Source of the DNA: an uncultured Rhodopila sp.
GTDB taxonomy: Bacteria; Pseudomonadota; Alphaproteobacteria; Acetobacterales; Acetobacteraceae
DNA: 64,000 nucleotides
Direction: 5' to 3'
Assembly: GCF_903915725.1 (NCBI RefSeq)
Contig: NZ_CAIWTY010000077.1
Location: 26,234-90,233, forward strand
Under the pieces are notes generated by a model. The model saw only the letters and a program-made list of their open reading frames with translations, was not told where the DNA came from and made no database searches. Position numbers and translations under genes: made by a program. Shown here one piece after another: positions 55,040 through 64,000 of this stretch. Within the stretch, counting starts at the first letter, position 1. The number at the start of each line of letters is the position of its first letter.

Positions 55040-55603
55040 ATGTCCGACCACACGCCACTGCATTTTGTCACATTGCTCGGCAGCCTGCGCCATGGCTCCT
55101 TCAACGCCGCGATCGCGCGCGCCTTGCCGGGCCTCGCCCCGGAGGGCGTCACCATCGCGCCATTGGGATCGATTGGCGATTTGCCGCTATACAATGCGGA
55201 TCTGCAGGCTGGAGGATTTCCCGCCGCCGTGCTGGCGATGGCGGAAACGATCGCCAAGGCCGACGGCGTAATCATTGTAACGCCCGAGTATAACTACTCG
55301 GTTCCGGGCGCGCTGAAGAACGCGCTGGACTGGCTGTCGCGGCTTCCGGCGCCGCCGTTGGCGGCCAAGCCGGTGGCGATCCAGTCCGGTTCGCCCGGCC
55401 TCATCGGCGGCGCGCGGGCGCAGTATCACCTCCGGCAGATCCTGGTGTTCCTCGACGCCTTCGTGCTGAACAAGCCGGAGGTCATGGTCGGCCAGATCAC
55501 CAACAAGGTGGACCCCACCAGTCTTGAGCTGACCGATCAGGCGACGCGCGACTTCATCGCGGCCCAGTTGCGCGCCTTTGCGGCTTTCGCCCGGCGCCGG
55601 TAG
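55040..55603 (+). CDS. NAD(P)H-dependent FMN reductase (chromate/azoreductase-like)
   Basis: 187 residues, flavodoxin-like. GSLRHGSFN near residue 14 binds the FMN phosphate and TPEYNYSVPGALKNALDW is the family signature. It reduces quinones, chromate or other acceptors by two-electron transfer, limiting radical formation. The ATG at 55040 (MSDHTPLHFVTLLGS) is favoured over 54971. Confidence 0.9.
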   Translation: MSDHTPLHFVTLLGSLRHGSFNAAIARALPGLAPEGVTIAPLGSIGDLPLYNADLQAGGFPAAVLAMAETIAKADGVIIVTPEYNYSVPGALKNALDWLSRLPAPPLAAKPVAIQSGSPGLIGGARAQYHLRQILVFLDAFVLNKPEVMVGQITNKVDPTSLELTDQATRDFIAAQLRAFAAFARRR

Positions 55604-55800
55604 GGCAAACCTCACGGCGTGTGCCGCCGCAGGTTCGGCGGTTTCCGCGCTCCCGAGCCCGCCGGCCGCCGTGTTCCCGTGTAACGAAGCAAAAATTAGC
55701 GTAACAGGCGCGGGCTTTCGCTTGTTGCCGCCGGTGGCCGTGCTTAATCCGAGTGCGCAGTCTTCAGCCGGGCGGCGACCGATAAAGGACCCGACCTTTC

Positions 55801-57132
55801 ATGGACGAACGTGTTGATCAGACGGAAGCGAGGCCAGCGGCTGAGACCGTGTCCCGCGCAACCCCGGCCGTGCGCCGAACGAGCACCGGGTATTGGGTCC
55901 TGACCGGCCTGATCGCCGCCGGACTCGCCGGCGGCGGCTGGTATCTATGGACGCAGCACGCAACCCAAACCGCATCGCGCGCCGCCCCGGCGGCTCGCTC
56001 CGCCCTGGGCGCGCCACAGCCGGTGGGCTTCGCCACGGTCGATACCGGCGATATCCGCATCATGCTGAACGAGCTTGGAACGGTCACCTCGCTCGACACA
56101 GTGACGGTTTATACGCAGATCAACGGTCAGTTGCAGGAGGTTGGCTTCAAGGAAGGCCAGGTCGTGAAGAAGGGCGACTTCCTCGCCCAGATCGACCCGA
56201 GGCCCTACCAGGCGGCGCTGGAGCAGGCGCAAGGCACGCTGGCCAAGGACCAGGGATTGCTGGCGCAGGCGCAGGCGGATCTGAAGCGCTACCAGACGCT
56301 CGGGCGGCAGGATTCGATCGCGCAGCAGCAACTGGATGACCAGCGCTACCTGGTGCAGCAATACACCGGCACGGTGCAAACCGATCAGGGAGCGGTGGAT
56401 ACGGCAAAGCTCAACCTGGCGTATTGCCACATCATCTCGCCGATAGACGGGCAGGTCGGGCTGCGGCAGGTCGATCAGGGAAATTACGTCCAGACCTCCG
56501 GCACCACCGGCCTGGTCGTCATCACCCAGATGCAGCCGATTTCGGTGCTGTTCTCGGTGCCGGAGGACAATCTGCCGGACATCATCCAGCGTGTGCGCGC
56601 CGGGGCCACGCTGTCCATCGAGGCTTATGACCGCGCCAACACGCGGCTGCTGGCGACCGGGCAGCTCGGGACCATCGACAACCTCATCGACACCACCACG
56701 GGCACATTGAAACTGCGGGGGATTTTCGCCAATCCCGACGAGTTGCTGTATCCGAACCAGTTTGTCAACGCGCGGCTGCTGGTGAACACAATGCCCAACG
56801 CGGTGCGCGTGCCGGTGCCGGCGGTGCAGCGCGGCGAGCCCGGGACGTTCGTTTACCTGATCAAGCCGGACAACACGGTGTCCGTGCGGCCGATCAAGGT
56901 CGGGCCGGTGGATGGGAATTATCAGGCGGTGCTGTCAGGCCTCAACCCCGGAGACCGTGTCGTCACGGATGGCACCGATCGGCTGCGTGACGGTGCGGCG
57001 GTGAGTTTGCCGGCACAGCAGGCGGGCGGGCGAGCGGCGGGCGGGGCGCCACCCTCGGCCACGCCGGACTCGACATCGCCGGCAAACCCGGCCGGCGTGC
57101 ACGAGCACCGCCGCCAGCCGCAGGGACAGTGA
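55801..57132 (+). CDS. RND efflux periplasmic adaptor (MdtA-like)
   Basis: 443 residues. An N-terminal anchor helix (GYWVLTGLIAAGLAGGGWYL), a lipoyl/barrel region (VTVYTQINGQLQEVGFKEG), a coiled-coil hairpin (YQAALEQAQGTLAKDQGLLA), and the NVAYCHI-like signature LNLAYCHIISPIDGQVGLR. C-terminal tail is Pro/Ala/Gly-rich and disordered. It bridges the inner-membrane pumps below to an outer-membrane channel. No outer-membrane factor is seen in the window. Confidence 0.93.
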   Translation: MDERVDQTEARPAAETVSRATPAVRRTSTGYWVLTGLIAAGLAGGGWYLWTQHATQTASRAAPAARSALGAPQPVGFATVDTGDIRIMLNELGTVTSLDTVTVYTQINGQLQEVGFKEGQVVKKGDFLAQIDPRPYQAALEQAQGTLAKDQGLLAQAQADLKRYQTLGRQDSIAQQQLDDQRYLVQQYTGTVQTDQGAVDTAKLNLAYCHIISPIDGQVGLRQVDQGNYVQTSGTTGLVVITQMQPISVLFSVPEDNLPDIIQRVRAGATLSIEAYDRANTRLLATGQLGTIDNLIDTTTGTLKLRGIFANPDELLYPNQFVNARLLVNTMPNAVRVPVPAVQRGEPGTFVYLIKPDNTVSVRPIKVGPVDGNYQAVLSGLNPGDRVVTDGTDRLRDGAAVSLPAQQAGGRAAGGAPPSATPDSTSPANPAGVHEHRRQPQGQ

Positions 57133-57191
57133 TGGGGTTGCCGGACCGGCACAACCGAACCGCATCGCCGGGTGCGAGGCACAGGCCCCTC

Positions 57192-57225
57192 CCCGTCATG
57201 GTCCGCGCAGGCGGACCATGACGGG
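57192..57225. repeat. Palindromic repeat, copy 5 (single-hairpin form)
   Basis: A 15-bp perfect hairpin (CCCGTCATGGTCCGC-GCAG-GCGGACCATGACGGG), a solo arm of the repeat family. It lies between the adaptor and first pump genes, within the presumed operon. Confidence 0.88.
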
Positions 57226-57236
57226 TTTGCCGCTGC

Positions 57237-60200
57237 ATGAGCCCGTCCCGCCCCTTCATCCTGCGGCCGGTCGCGACGACACTGCTGATGGCGGCGATCA
57301 TGCTGGTGGGCCTCGTCGCCTACCGCTTCCTGCCGATATCGGCGCTGCCGGAGGTCGATTACCCGACCATCCAGGTGCAGACCTTCTACCCCGGTGCCAG
57401 CCCGGAGGTAATGACATCGTCCGTTACCTCCCCGCTGGAGGTGCAGTTCGGCCAGATGCCCAGCCTGAACCAGATGTTCTCCACCAGCTCGGCTGGAGCG
57501 TCTCTTATCACCTTGCAGTTCAGCCTGGATGTCAGCCTCGACGTGGCCGAGCAGGAGGTGCAGGCGGCGATCAACGCGGCGGGCAACCTGCTGCCGTCCG
57601 ACCTGCCGGCACCGCCGATTTACGCCAAGGTCAACCCGGCGGATGCACCGATACTGACCCTGGCGCTGACCTCGAAGACCCTGCCGCTGACGCAGGTGCA
57701 GGATATGGCGAACACGCGCCTGGCGCAGAAGATCTCGCAGCAGCCGGGGGTCGGCCTGGTCAGCATCAGCGGCGGCCAGCGGCCGGCGGTGCGGGTGCAG
57801 ATCAATCCACGGGCACTGGCGGCGTACGGGCTGAATATCGACGACCTTCGCACCACGCTGGGCAACGCCAACGTCAATACGCCGAAGGGCAATTTCGACG
57901 GCCCGGCGCAGGCGACGACGATCAACGCCAACGACCAGATCTCCGATCCGCAGCAATACCTTGATCTGGTGATCGCCTACCGCAACGGGGCGCCGGTTCA
58001 CCTGAAGGACGTCGCCACCGTGGTGAACGGCGCCGAGAACACCAAACTGGGCGCCTGGGCGAACACCACTCCGGCAGTCATCCTGAACGTGCAGCGCCAG
58101 CCGGGTGCGAACGTCATCCAGGTGGTCGATACCATCAAGCGCCTGCTGCCGCAGTTGCAGGCCACCCTGCCCTCCGCCGTCGATGTCGCCGTGCTGACCG
58201 ACCGGACGGTAACGATCCGGGCTTCGGTGTCGGATGTGGAGTTCGAGCTCGGGTTGGCCGTGGCGCTGGTGGTGGCGGTGATCTTCCTGTTCCTGCGCAA
58301 CCTGCCGGCGACGATCATTCCCAGCCTGTCGGTGCCGCTGTCGCTTGTCGGCACGCTGGCGGCGATGTACCTGCTCGGCTTCAGCCTGGACAACCTGTCG
58401 CTGATGGCGCTGACGATTTCCACGGGGTTCGTCGTGGACGATGCGATCGTGATGATCGAGAACATCGCCCGCTACGTCGAAGCCGGCGAAGCCCCGCTTG
58501 CCGCCGCGCTGAAAGGCAGCGAGCAGATCGGCTTCACCATCATCTCGCTGACCGTGTCGCTCATCGCCGTGCTGATTCCGCTGCTGTTCATGGGCGACGT
58601 GGTCGGGCGGCTGTTCCATGAGTTCGCCATCACTTTGGCCGTCACGATCGTTATTTCGGCGATCGTGTCCCTGACCCTGGTGCCGATGATGTGCGCCAAG
58701 CTGTTGCGCCACCGGCCCGACGCGCAGCGGACCAGGTTCGACCTGAAGGCGGAGCGTGGCTTCAACTGGATCATCGGCCGCTACGACCGCGCCCTGAACG
58801 TCGTGCTGGATCACCAGCCACTGACCTTGCTGGTGGCCGTCGCCACGATGGCGGTCACCGTCCTGCTGTACACCGTGGTGCCAAAGGGATTCTTCCCGGT
58901 GCAGGACACCGGCGTTTTGCAGGGCATCTCGGTCGCGGCGCAAAGCGCATCCTACGAGGCGATGGCCGAACACCAGCAGGCGCTGGCGGCGGCGATCCTG
59001 AAAGACCCCGATGTCGCCAGCCTGAGCTCCTTCATCGGCGTGGACGGCAGCAACGCGACGCTGAACAGCGGGCGGTTCCTGATCAACCTGAAGCCGAAGA
59101 ATGAGCGCAGCCTGGATGCCACCGATATCGGCCGCCGCCTGCAGCAGGAGACCTCGGGCGTGCCCGGCGTGTCGCTGTATTTGCAGCCGGTCCAGGACCT
59201 GACCATCGACGCCTCGGTCAGCCGCACGCAATACCAGTTCGTGCTGGAAAACCCGAACCTGTCGGCGTTCAACGAATGGGTACCGAAGCTGCTGACGGAA
59301 TTGGGCAAATCGCCCGATCTGATGAACGTCGCGAGCGACCTCCAGCAACAGGGGCTGACGGTCAACCTGATGATCGACCGGGCGACGGCGGCGCGGTTCG
59401 GCATTACCCCGGCAACCGTCGATAACGCGTTGTACGACCTGTTCGGGCAGCGGATCATCTCCACGATCTATACTCAATCGAACCAATACCGCGTGATCAT
59501 GGAAGCCGATCCGAAGTTGCAGACATCGCTGGAGGCGCTGTCGGCGATCTACCTGCCGTCATCGGCATCAACCACCGGGCAGGTGCCGCTGAGTTCGATC
59601 GTGACGATTGTGCAGAAGCCGGGGCCGTTGCAGATCAGCCATCTGGCGCAGTTTCCGGCGACGACGATTTCGTTCGATACCGCCCCCGGGGCATCTTTGG
59701 GCGCAGCCGTCGCGGCGATTCGTCAGGCGGAGACCGATATCGGGCTGCCGGAGAGTTTCGTCACCGCGTTCCAGGGCGCCGCGTCGGCGCTGGAGGCGTC
59801 GCTGTCCAACGAATTGCTGCTTGTGCTGGCGGCGATCGTGACGATGTACATCGTGCTGGGGGTTTTGTACGAAAGCTTCATCCATCCCATCACCATTCTG
59901 TCGACACTGCCCTCGGCCGGAGCCGGCGCTTTGGTGGCGCTGCTGATTGCCGGCGACAATATCGATGTCATCTCGATCATCGGCATAATCCTGCTGATCG
60001 GCATTGTGAAAAAGAACGCGATCATGATGATCGACTTCGCCCTGGTGGCGGAGCGGGACGAGGGCAAGCCTCCGCGCGAGGCGATCCATCAGGCGTGCCT
60101 GCTGCGGTTCCGGCCGATACTGATGACGACGATGGCGGCACTGCTGGGGGCTCTGCCGCTGATGCTGGGGAACGGCACCGGGTCGGAACTGCGCCGCCCG

Positions 60201-60353
60201 CTTGGGGTGGCGATTGTTGGGGGACTGATCGTCAGCCAGGTGCTGACGCTGTTCACCACGCCGGTGATCTACCTGATGTTCGACAGGCTGGCGTGGCGGC
60301 TGCGGGGGAAGCAGCCCGGGGCGAAGCTGGCGGGTGATGAGGCGGGGTCGTGA
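57237..60353 (+). CDS. RND efflux permease, MdtB-like
   Basis: 1038 residues, the usual RND length with 12 helices in two repeats, each followed by a large periplasmic loop. Motifs: [56 protein letters not shown] (helix 4 proton-relay Asp pair), and [16 protein letters not shown]. It should function as an asymmetric trimer with the second pump, as MdtB with MdtC. Confidence 0.93.
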   Translation: MSPSRPFILRPVATTLLMAAIMLVGLVAYRFLPISALPEVDYPTIQVQTFYPGASPEVMTSSVTSPLEVQFGQMPSLNQMFSTSSAGASLITLQFSLDVSLDVAEQEVQAAINAAGNLLPSDLPAPPIYAKVNPADAPILTLALTSKTLPLTQVQDMANTRLAQKISQQPGVGLVSISGGQRPAVRVQINPRALAAYGLNIDDLRTTLGNANVNTPKGNFDGPAQATTINANDQISDPQQYLDLVIAYRNGAPVHLKDVATVVNGAENTKLGAWANTTPAVILNVQRQPGANVIQVVDTIKRLLPQLQATLPSAVDVAVLTDRTVTIRASVSDVEFELGLAVALVVAVIFLFLRNLPATIIPSLSVPLSLVGTLAAMYLLGFSLDNLSLMALTISTGFVVDDAIVMIENIARYVEAGEAPLAAALKGSEQIGFTIISLTVSLIAVLIPLLFMGDVVGRLFHEFAITLAVTIVISAIVSLTLVPMMCAKLLRHRPDAQRTRFDLKAERGFNWIIGRYDRALNVVLDHQPLTLLVAVATMAVTVLLYTVVPKGFFPVQDTGVLQGISVAAQSASYEAMAEHQQALAAAILKDPDVASLSSFIGVDGSNATLNSGRFLINLKPKNERSLDATDIGRRLQQETSGVPGVSLYLQPVQDLTIDASVSRTQYQFVLENPNLSAFNEWVPKLLTELGKSPDLMNVASDLQQQGLTVNLMIDRATAARFGITPATVDNALYDLFGQRIISTIYTQSNQYRVIMEADPKLQTSLEALSAIYLPSSASTTGQVPLSSIVTIVQKPGPLQISHLAQFPATTISFDTAPGASLGAAVAAIRQAETDIGLPESFVTAFQGAASALEASLSNELLLVLAAIVTMYIVLGVLYESFIHPITILSTLPSAGAGALVALLIAGDNIDVISIIGIILLIGIVKKNAIMMIDFALVAERDEGKPPREAIHQACLLRFRPILMTTMAALLGALPLMLGNGTGSELRRPLGVAIVGGLIVSQVLTLFTTPVIYLMFDRLAWRLRGKQPGAKLAGDEAGS

Positions 60354-60361
60354 GGCAGCAG

Positions 60362-60470
60362 GCCCCCTCCCCCGTCATGGCGGGCGCAGGCCCGCCATCC
60401 ACGCCTTGCGGCGCCGGCGGAGGCAAAGGCGTGGATGGCGGGCCTTCGCCCGCCATGACGGGGAGGGGGC
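60362..60470. repeat. Palindromic interspersed repeat, copy 6 (GCGGGC type)
   Basis: Outer arms GGCCCCCTCCCCCGTCATGG and CCATGACGGGGAGGGGGC, nested with inner ATCCACGCC/GGCGTGGAT. Each half also folds alone (GGCGGGC-GCAG-GCCCGCC). It lies 8 bp after the first pump gene and 62 bp before the second. Confidence 0.92.
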
Positions 60471-60531
60471 AGTGCTCCCGCTTCGGTCATGCTGCTATCT
60501 CGCCCCGGCCGTTAGACCACCGTGCAAGCCG

Positions 60532-63500
60532 ATGAACCTCTCCGCCCCCTTCATCGCCCGCCCCGTGGCAACCACGCTGCTGACCATCGGCATCGCCCTG
60601 GCCGGCATCTTCGCGTTCTTCAAGCTTCCCGTCTCCCCACTCCCGCAGGTGGACTTCCCGACCATCTCGGTCCAGGCCCAGCTCCCGGGTGCCAGTCCGG
60701 ACACCGTCGCCACCAGCGTCGCCAGCCCATTGGAGCGGCATCTCGGGCAGATCGCCGACGTGACCGAGATGACCTCGACCAGTTCCGTCGGGCAGGCGCG
60801 CATCGTGTTGCAATTCGGGCTGAACCGCGACATCAACGGCGCGGCGCGCGACGTGCAGGCGGCGATCAACGCGGCGCGGGCCGATTTGCCGACAAGCCTG
60901 CGCAGCAACCCGACCTACCGCAAGGTTAACCCGGCCGAGGCGCCGGTGCTGATCCTGGCACTGACCTCGGCCACCCTGACGCGCGGGCAGATGTACGATG
61001 CCGCGACCAACGTGCTGTCACAACGGCTGTCGCAAATCAACGGCATCGGCCAGGTGATCATCGGCGGCGCCGCCCTGCCTGCCGTGCGGGTGGAGCTGAA
61101 CCCGACCGCCTTGTTCAAATACGGCATCGGGCTGGAGGACGTGCGGGCGGCGCTGGCCTCGGCGAACGCCAACAGCCCGAAGGGGTCGATCGAGTCCGCG
61201 AACCTGCATTACCAGCTCTACACAAACGACCAGGCGACGCACGCGGACGACTACAAGCCGCTGGTGATCGCCTACCGCAACGGTGCCGCGGTGCGGCTGT
61301 CCGACATGGCGGACGTGCAGGATTCGGTCGAGAATTTGCGCAACCTCGGCCTGTCGCAAGGCAAGCCGGCGGTGCTGGTGATTCTGTTCCGCCAGCCCGG
61401 CGCCAACATCATCGAGACCGTGGACTCGGTCAAAGCGGCGATCCCGCAACTGATGGCGGCGATGCCCGCCGACATGAACCTGCTGATCGCCAATGACCGC
61501 ACCACGACGATCCGGGCGAGCCTGCGCGATACGGAACGAACCCTGCTGATCGCGGTGGGGCTGGTGACGCTGGTGGTGTTTCTGTTCCTGCGCAGCGTCC
61601 GCGCCACGCTGATCCCGGCCATCGCGGTGCCGGTGTCCATCATCGGCACGTTCGGGACGATGTATCTGCTCGGCTACAGTCTCGATAACCTCTCGCTGAT
61701 GGCGCTGACCGTCGCCACCGGCTTCGTCGTCGATGACGCAATCGTCGTGCTGGAGAACATCTCCCGCCATCTGGAAGACGGCATGCCGCGCGTCCAGGCC
61801 GCCTTGCGAGGCGCCCGGGAAGTCGGGTTTACCGTTATTTCGATCAGTGTATCGCTGATCGCGGTGTTCCTGCCGATATTGCTGATGGGCGGGATCGTCG
61901 GGCGGCTGTTCCGGGAATTTGCGGTGACGCTGTCGATGGCGATCATGGTGTCGCTGGCTATCTCCCTGACCACCACGCCGATGCTGTGCGCCCTTTTCCT
62001 CAAGCCCGCCGATCGGCGGCTGCCGAAGAAACGGACGCTGTTCGATCGGGTGCAGGGGTTTTACGGCCGGACGCTGGCGTGGTCGCTGCGGCATCCGTTG
62101 TTTGTCGTGCTTGTGCTGCTGGTCACCGTGGGGCTGAACGTTGCGCTGTACGTCATCGTCCCCAAAGGCTTCTTCCCCCAGCAGGACACCGGCCGGATGA
62201 TCGGCAGTCTGCAAGCCGATCAGAGCATCTCATTCCAGGCGATGCAGGGCAAGCTGACGGAACTGTCGCGCATCGTGCAAGAGGACCCGGGCGTCCAGAG
62301 CGTCGTCGGGTTCACCGGCGCGGGCGGCGGAGGCGGCGCCGGGCAGACCAATACCGGGTCGGTGTACGTGGCGCTGAAGCCGCTGGCGCAGCGTGACGGG
62401 ATCGATGCAATCATGACGCGGCTGCGACGCAAGCTGGCGATCGTGCCGGGTGCCAGGCTGATTCTGATCCCGCTGCAGGATATCTCCACCGGCGGGCGGC
62501 AAAGCAGTGCGGCGTATCAATACACGTTGCAAGCCGACAGCGCCGCGGAGCTGTACGAGTGGTCGCCGAAGCTGGTGACGGCGCTGGAGCATAATCCGGT
62601 GCTGCGCGACGTCATTTCGGACCAGCAGCAGAAGGGCCTGGAGACGGATCTGGTGATCGACCGCGCCACCGCCGGACGGCTGGGCATCAATGCGTCGCAG
62701 ATCGACAACACATTGTATGACGCGTTCGGCCAGCGGCAGGTTTCGACGATCTACAGTGCGCAGAACCAGTACCACGTGGTGATGGAGGTGGCGCCGCGGT
62801 ATTGGCAAAGCCCGCAGACGTTGCGGGATGTGTATGTCAGCACGGCGGGCGGCAGTGCGTCGGGCACGCAGACCTCCAACGCGGTGATCGGAACGGTTGG
62901 CACGTCCGCATCTGTCACCGCGACGACGGCGGCGAGCATTGCGTCCAGTTCGGCGCGGAATGCGGCGACCAATGCGCTGGCGAATGTCGGGAAGGGCACG
63001 GCATCGTCCGGCGCGGCGGTCAGCACGAGCAAAGAAACGATGATTCCGCTGGCGTCGTTCACGTCGTTCGGGCCGGGCAACACGGCGCTGGCGGTGAACC
63101 ATCAGGGGCCGTTCGTGGCGAGCACGATTTCCTTCAATCTGGCTGCCGGGAAATCGCTGAGCGATGCAACATTGGCAGTCGATCAGGCGATGCGCGCCAT
63201 CGGCATGCCAGCATCGATCCATGGATCGTTCCAGGGCACCGCGCGGACGTTCCAGGAATCGCTGAGCACAATGCCGATCTTGCTGGTTTCGGCGCTGGCG
63301 GCGATTTATATTGTGCTCGGGGTGCTGTATGAGAGTTATATTCACCCGATCACGATCATTTCTACATTGCCCTCTGCGGGCATTGGCGCCATCCTGGCGC
63401 TGATGCTGTTCAATACGGAATTCAGCCTGATCGCCGCCATCGGCGTCATCCTGCTGATCGGCATTGTCAAGAAGAACGCAATCCTGATGATCGATTTTGC

Positions 63501-63819
63501 TCTGGAGGCGGAACGCAAGGACGGGCTGGCGCCACGGGAGGCGATTTTCGAGGCGTGCCTGATGCGGTTCCGGCCGATCATGATGACGACGAGTGCTGCG
63601 ATGCTGGGGGCGCTGCCGTTGGCGCTGAGTTTTGGCGATGGCGGAGAGCTGCGGCGTCCGCTGGGACTTTCTATTGTGGGCGGGTTGATGGTGAGTCAGG
63701 TGCTGACGCTGTATACGACGCCGGTGGTGTATTTGTATTTGGATCGCTTCAGGTTGTTTGCCAGACGGCTCTGGCATCGGGCGTTTCCCGGCCTGGCGGC
63801 TCCGGAGGCGGCTGAGTGA
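60532..63819 (+). CDS. RND efflux permease, MdtC-like, with low-complexity insertion
   Basis: 1095 residues. Motifs: [60 protein letters not shown] and [20 protein letters not shown]. It is about 60 residues longer than usual RND pumps because of an Ala/Ser/Thr/Gly-rich insertion at about residues 769-840 (nt 62836-63050), between DVYVS and IPLASFT, in the second periplasmic loop. The start at 60532 (MNLSAPF) is family-conserved; the frame upstream to 60334 is only repeat DNA. Confidence 0.92.
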   Translation: MNLSAPFIARPVATTLLTIGIALAGIFAFFKLPVSPLPQVDFPTISVQAQLPGASPDTVATSVASPLERHLGQIADVTEMTSTSSVGQARIVLQFGLNRDINGAARDVQAAINAARADLPTSLRSNPTYRKVNPAEAPVLILALTSATLTRGQMYDAATNVLSQRLSQINGIGQVIIGGAALPAVRVELNPTALFKYGIGLEDVRAALASANANSPKGSIESANLHYQLYTNDQATHADDYKPLVIAYRNGAAVRLSDMADVQDSVENLRNLGLSQGKPAVLVILFRQPGANIIETVDSVKAAIPQLMAAMPADMNLLIANDRTTTIRASLRDTERTLLIAVGLVTLVVFLFLRSVRATLIPAIAVPVSIIGTFGTMYLLGYSLDNLSLMALTVATGFVVDDAIVVLENISRHLEDGMPRVQAALRGAREVGFTVISISVSLIAVFLPILLMGGIVGRLFREFAVTLSMAIMVSLAISLTTTPMLCALFLKPADRRLPKKRTLFDRVQGFYGRTLAWSLRHPLFVVLVLLVTVGLNVALYVIVPKGFFPQQDTGRMIGSLQADQSISFQAMQGKLTELSRIVQEDPGVQSVVGFTGAGGGGGAGQTNTGSVYVALKPLAQRDGIDAIMTRLRRKLAIVPGARLILIPLQDISTGGRQSSAAYQYTLQADSAAELYEWSPKLVTALEHNPVLRDVISDQQQKGLETDLVIDRATAGRLGINASQIDNTLYDAFGQRQVSTIYSAQNQYHVVMEVAPRYWQSPQTLRDVYVSTAGGSASGTQTSNAVIGTVGTSASVTATTAASIASSSARNAATNALANVGKGTASSGAAVSTSKETMIPLASFTSFGPGNTALAVNHQGPFVASTISFNLAAGKSLSDATLAVDQAMRAIGMPASIHGSFQGTARTFQESLSTMPILLVSALAAIYIVLGVLYESYIHPITIISTLPSAGIGAILALMLFNTEFSLIAAIGVILLIGIVKKNAILMIDFALEAERKDGLAPREAIFEACLMRFRPIMMTTSAAMLGALPLALSFGDGGELRRPLGLSIVGGLMVSQVLTLYTTPVVYLYLDRFRLFARRLWHRAFPGLAAPEAAE

Positions 63820-63848
63820 TGGATTTCTTCGGGTGGGCGGATTGTCCC

Positions 63849-63890
63849 CCGTGTCATGGCCGGGCTTGGCCCGGCCATCCACGACTTGCA
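63849..63890. repeat. Palindromic interspersed repeat, copy 7 (half copy)
   Basis: Left half only: TGTCATGGCCGGGC, TTGGCCCGGCCATCC and ACGACTTGC follow copies 1 and 4. The right half is missing or diverged after about 63920. Confidence 0.8.
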
Positions 63891-64000
63891 AACCGTCGCC
63901 GCGGAAAAGCCGATCCTGCCGACGCTTGCAGCGTTGCGCGCGATGGTGGCGGGACGCAACACGTCGCTGGACGAAGCGACCGCCGCGCCGTTGCGCGACC
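63856..64000 (+). CDS. Possible partial CDS starting inside repeat copy 7
   Basis: From the ATG at 63856 the frame is open to the window end: the first 10 codons are repeat DNA (MAGLGPAIHD) and then LQTVAAEKPILPTLAALRAM with NTSLDEATAAPLRD. The latter looks like ordinary protein but I recognise no family. The true start may lie further downstream (for example ATG at about 63943). Confidence 0.3.
   Translation, partial: MAGLGPAIHDLQTVAAEKPILPTLAALRAMVAGRNTSLDEATAAPLRD

Noticed and set aside
56922..59486. Long minus-strand open frame (854 codons)
   Set aside because: Antisense to the adaptor and first RND pump; no protein character.
60334..60531. 66-residue N-terminal extension of the second RND pump
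   Set aside because: Encoded by the palindromic repeat; RND homology begins at the ATG at 60532.

Overview
This window is high-GC DNA from an alphaproteobacterium, most likely in the Rhodospirillales/Acetobacteraceae range. That is an inference from gene content: a CtrA-type regulator next to flagellar fliI/fliJ, the alphaproteobacterial dusB-ntrB-ntrC-ntrY-ntrX operon, and a hopanoid-modification cluster joined to isoprenoid-precursor genes. Genes are dense, often overlap by 4 nt (ATGA/GTGA), and I see no intact transposase, prophage or CRISPR array.

Layout. 1-3.2 kb: partial response regulator, fliJ, fliI, and a divergent CtrA-like regulator. 3.2-10.9 kb: mixed metabolic and envelope genes (PLD-type nuclease, Uma2 protein, cupin protein, GMC oxidoreductase, LpxR-like outer-membrane protein, MoxR/VWA pair). 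11.2-19.8 kb: hpnH-ispH on the minus strand, diverging from ispA-dxs-hpnM-hpnI-hpnJ. This couples MEP-pathway precursor supply, prenyl elongation and hopanoid side-chain building; hpnK is not present. 19.9-23.1 kb: two small unknown genes and a ligD with PE-ligase-polymerase domain order. 23.4-30.7 kb: the complete nitrogen-regulation operon. 30.8-32.6 kb: a small gene graveyard with a hicB antitoxin fragment followed by remnants of a nonribosomal peptide synthetase (condensation-domain piece, then A10 motif-carrier-thioesterase). 32.7-39.1 kb: GST, uronate dehydrogenase, amidase, a frameshifted unknown gene, hemolysin III, Ohr and an MFS permease. 39.2-43.6 kb: the fatty-acid cluster fabD-fabG-acpP-fabF-mltG. 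43.6-44.5 kb: an 850-bp gene-poor stretch with a 24-bp tandem repeat and a perfect 11-bp hairpin. 45.0-47.9 kb: an MmeI-type restriction-modification gene split by one in-frame TGA. 48.1-54.8 kb: tRNA-Glu, recJ, glpX, a Bug-type binding protein and secF/secD. 55-63.8 kb: a flavin reductase and an MdtABC-like RND efflux system with two different pumps.

Seven copies of a palindromic interspersed repeat (one reduced to a single hairpin, one a half copy) lie only between genes, at about 11.0, 23.2, 30.9, 51.2, 57.2, 60.4 and 63.85 kb. They fall into two sub-types that differ by compensatory changes in the stem. They are the most coherent structure not explained by genes.

I did not find a convincing wholly new system. 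The most notable items are the nonsense-split RM enzyme, the NRPS/HicB relic locus, the nested-palindrome repeat family, and an RND pump with an unusual Ala/Ser/Thr-rich insertion.
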